Below are positions 63,612 to 64,000 of a stretch of 64,000 nucleotides of DNA, one piece after another (position 1 is the first letter of the stretch; the number at the start of each line of letters is the position of its first letter). The position numbers and the translations under genes are program-made. The notes beneath the pieces were generated by a model. The model saw nothing but the letters and a program-made list of their open reading frames with translations, was not told the DNA's origin and made no database searches. This DNA is from Desulfonatronum thiosulfatophilum (GTDB taxonomy: Bacteria > Desulfobacterota > Desulfovibrionia > Desulfovibrionales > Desulfonatronaceae), in NCBI RefSeq assembly GCF_900104215.1, contig NZ_FMXO01000004.1, positions 1-64,000 on the forward strand, read 5' to 3'.

Positions 63612-64000
63612 GTGCGAGCAATAATTGCCGCTCCGTCCTTTGTCTGGCCGGAGCACATTGCCGGCAACTGCCTGCGTCTCTGCGAACATGTCGATGAAGT
63701 CGGCCTGCTTTTCCTGGAATCACAAACCTGCCTGGCCTATACCGATCATGACCTGCCGAAGTTTCTTGGGGAGACAGGGCTGCGGTTTCATGTTCACTTG
63801 CCCTTGGACCTGCCATGGTGCGAAGGACCGGAGCGCGTCTGGCAGGTTATCTGGGGGCTTCAAAAGAAAGCGGCATTTCTCAATCCCTGGGGGGTCGTAC
63901 TGCATCCGCCCTCTATGGTCGGTATCCGATCTCTTCAAGAGGAGGTCATCGATCCGCTGGCAAGCGTTGCGGATCAGTGGTTGCAATCTGGGGCACAAGC
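63612..64000 (+). CDS. cbiR: Probable cobamide-remodeling phosphodiesterase CbiR (3' end outside window)
   Basis: 129 residues visible, open to the right edge. It reads IIAAPSFVWPEHIAGNCLRL, VDEVGLLFLESQTCLAYTD, HVHLPLDLPWCEGPERVW and WGVVLHPPSM. These resemble the AP-endonuclease-2-type TIM-barrel proteins annotated as CbiR, which trim cobamides for remodeling. The GTG at 63612 is the likely start but has no clear ribosome site. A corrinoid role fits the CobD-CobQ gene at 2.7-5.4 kb. The name rests on remembered family pattern, so moderate confidence. Confidence 0.5.
   Translation, partial: MRAIIAAPSFVWPEHIAGNCLRLCEHVDEVGLLFLESQTCLAYTDHDLPKFLGETGLRFHVHLPLDLPWCEGPERVWQVIWGLQKKAAFLNPWGVVLHPPSMVGIRSLQEEVIDPLASVADQWLQSGAQ

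Noticed and set aside
63580-63998. Two minus-strand frames at the right edge
   Set aside because: Shadows of the plus-strand CbiR-like frame, which has coherent motifs and is open to the edge.

Overview
The window is chromosomal DNA of an anaerobic Gram-negative bacterium. It most likely comes from the sulfate-reducing Desulfovibrionales (Desulfobacterota). The evidence is a four-gene 2-oxoacid:ferredoxin oxidoreductase, a multi-cluster ferredoxin paired with a GltD-like flavoprotein, molybdenum-cofactor genes, a CobD-CobQ fusion, a DUF116 gene between fmt and rsmB, and heptose (LPS) biosynthesis. The genus cannot be fixed from the sequence alone. There is no prophage, rRNA operon or CRISPR array. 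Most of the window is housekeeping DNA with a scarred left edge.

Layout. 1-1.5 kb: an ISL3 transposase fragment butted against a ParE-like toxin remnant and a truncated glycolipid-binding-domain gene. 1.5-9.2 kb: SpoIIAA-like protein, ZupT-type metal transporter, CobD-CobQ fusion, three consecutive Hsp20 genes with a clear terminator, then mobB-moeA. 9.5-16.3 kb: hisS-aspS-def-fmt-DUF116-rsmB, one dense translation/RNA-maturation block. 16.3-24 kb: ABC-F ATPase, DJ-1/PfpI protein, flavin and Fe-S redox genes, a deacetylase. 24-30.9 kb (minus strand): xseB-ispA-dxs-DUF2905-zwf-purE, preceded by a YgjP-like metallopeptidase. 31-41.3 kb: orphan yejA-yejB, rlmB, a LysM transglycosylase, aroE, korDABC and queA. 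41.4-46.3 kb: a visibly more AT-rich stretch with coaBC, NfeD protease and slipin. 46.3-49.6 kb: a chromosome-partition locus, with a canonical parS site inside a 40-bp perfect palindrome, then parA and parB. ParA and parB are separated by a palindromic repeat and an oppositely oriented Cys-rich gene. 49.7-64 kb: heptose kinase, tRNA-Leu(CAG), ribF, two RNA-modification enzymes, an FG-GAP protein, a TraB-family protein, a 52-residue membrane peptide, a MogA/MoaB-type protein, an EndoQ-UvrD fusion and the start of a probable CbiR gene at the right edge.

How the genes work together. Two cofactor themes recur. Molybdopterin maturation is covered by mobB, moeA and the MogA-type gene. Corrinoid biosynthesis and salvage is covered by CobD-CobQ and probable CbiR. 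The parS/parA/parB group suggests the 46-49 kb part is near the replication origin (inference).

Most unusual items: two dispersed non-coding repeat families whose copies keep hairpins through paired base changes; parS embedded in a perfect 40-bp palindrome; a single protein joining an EndoQ-type PHP nuclease to a UvrD-type helicase; an unlisted 52-residue membrane protein; and a 16-bp perfect hairpin inside a pseudouridine synthase gene.
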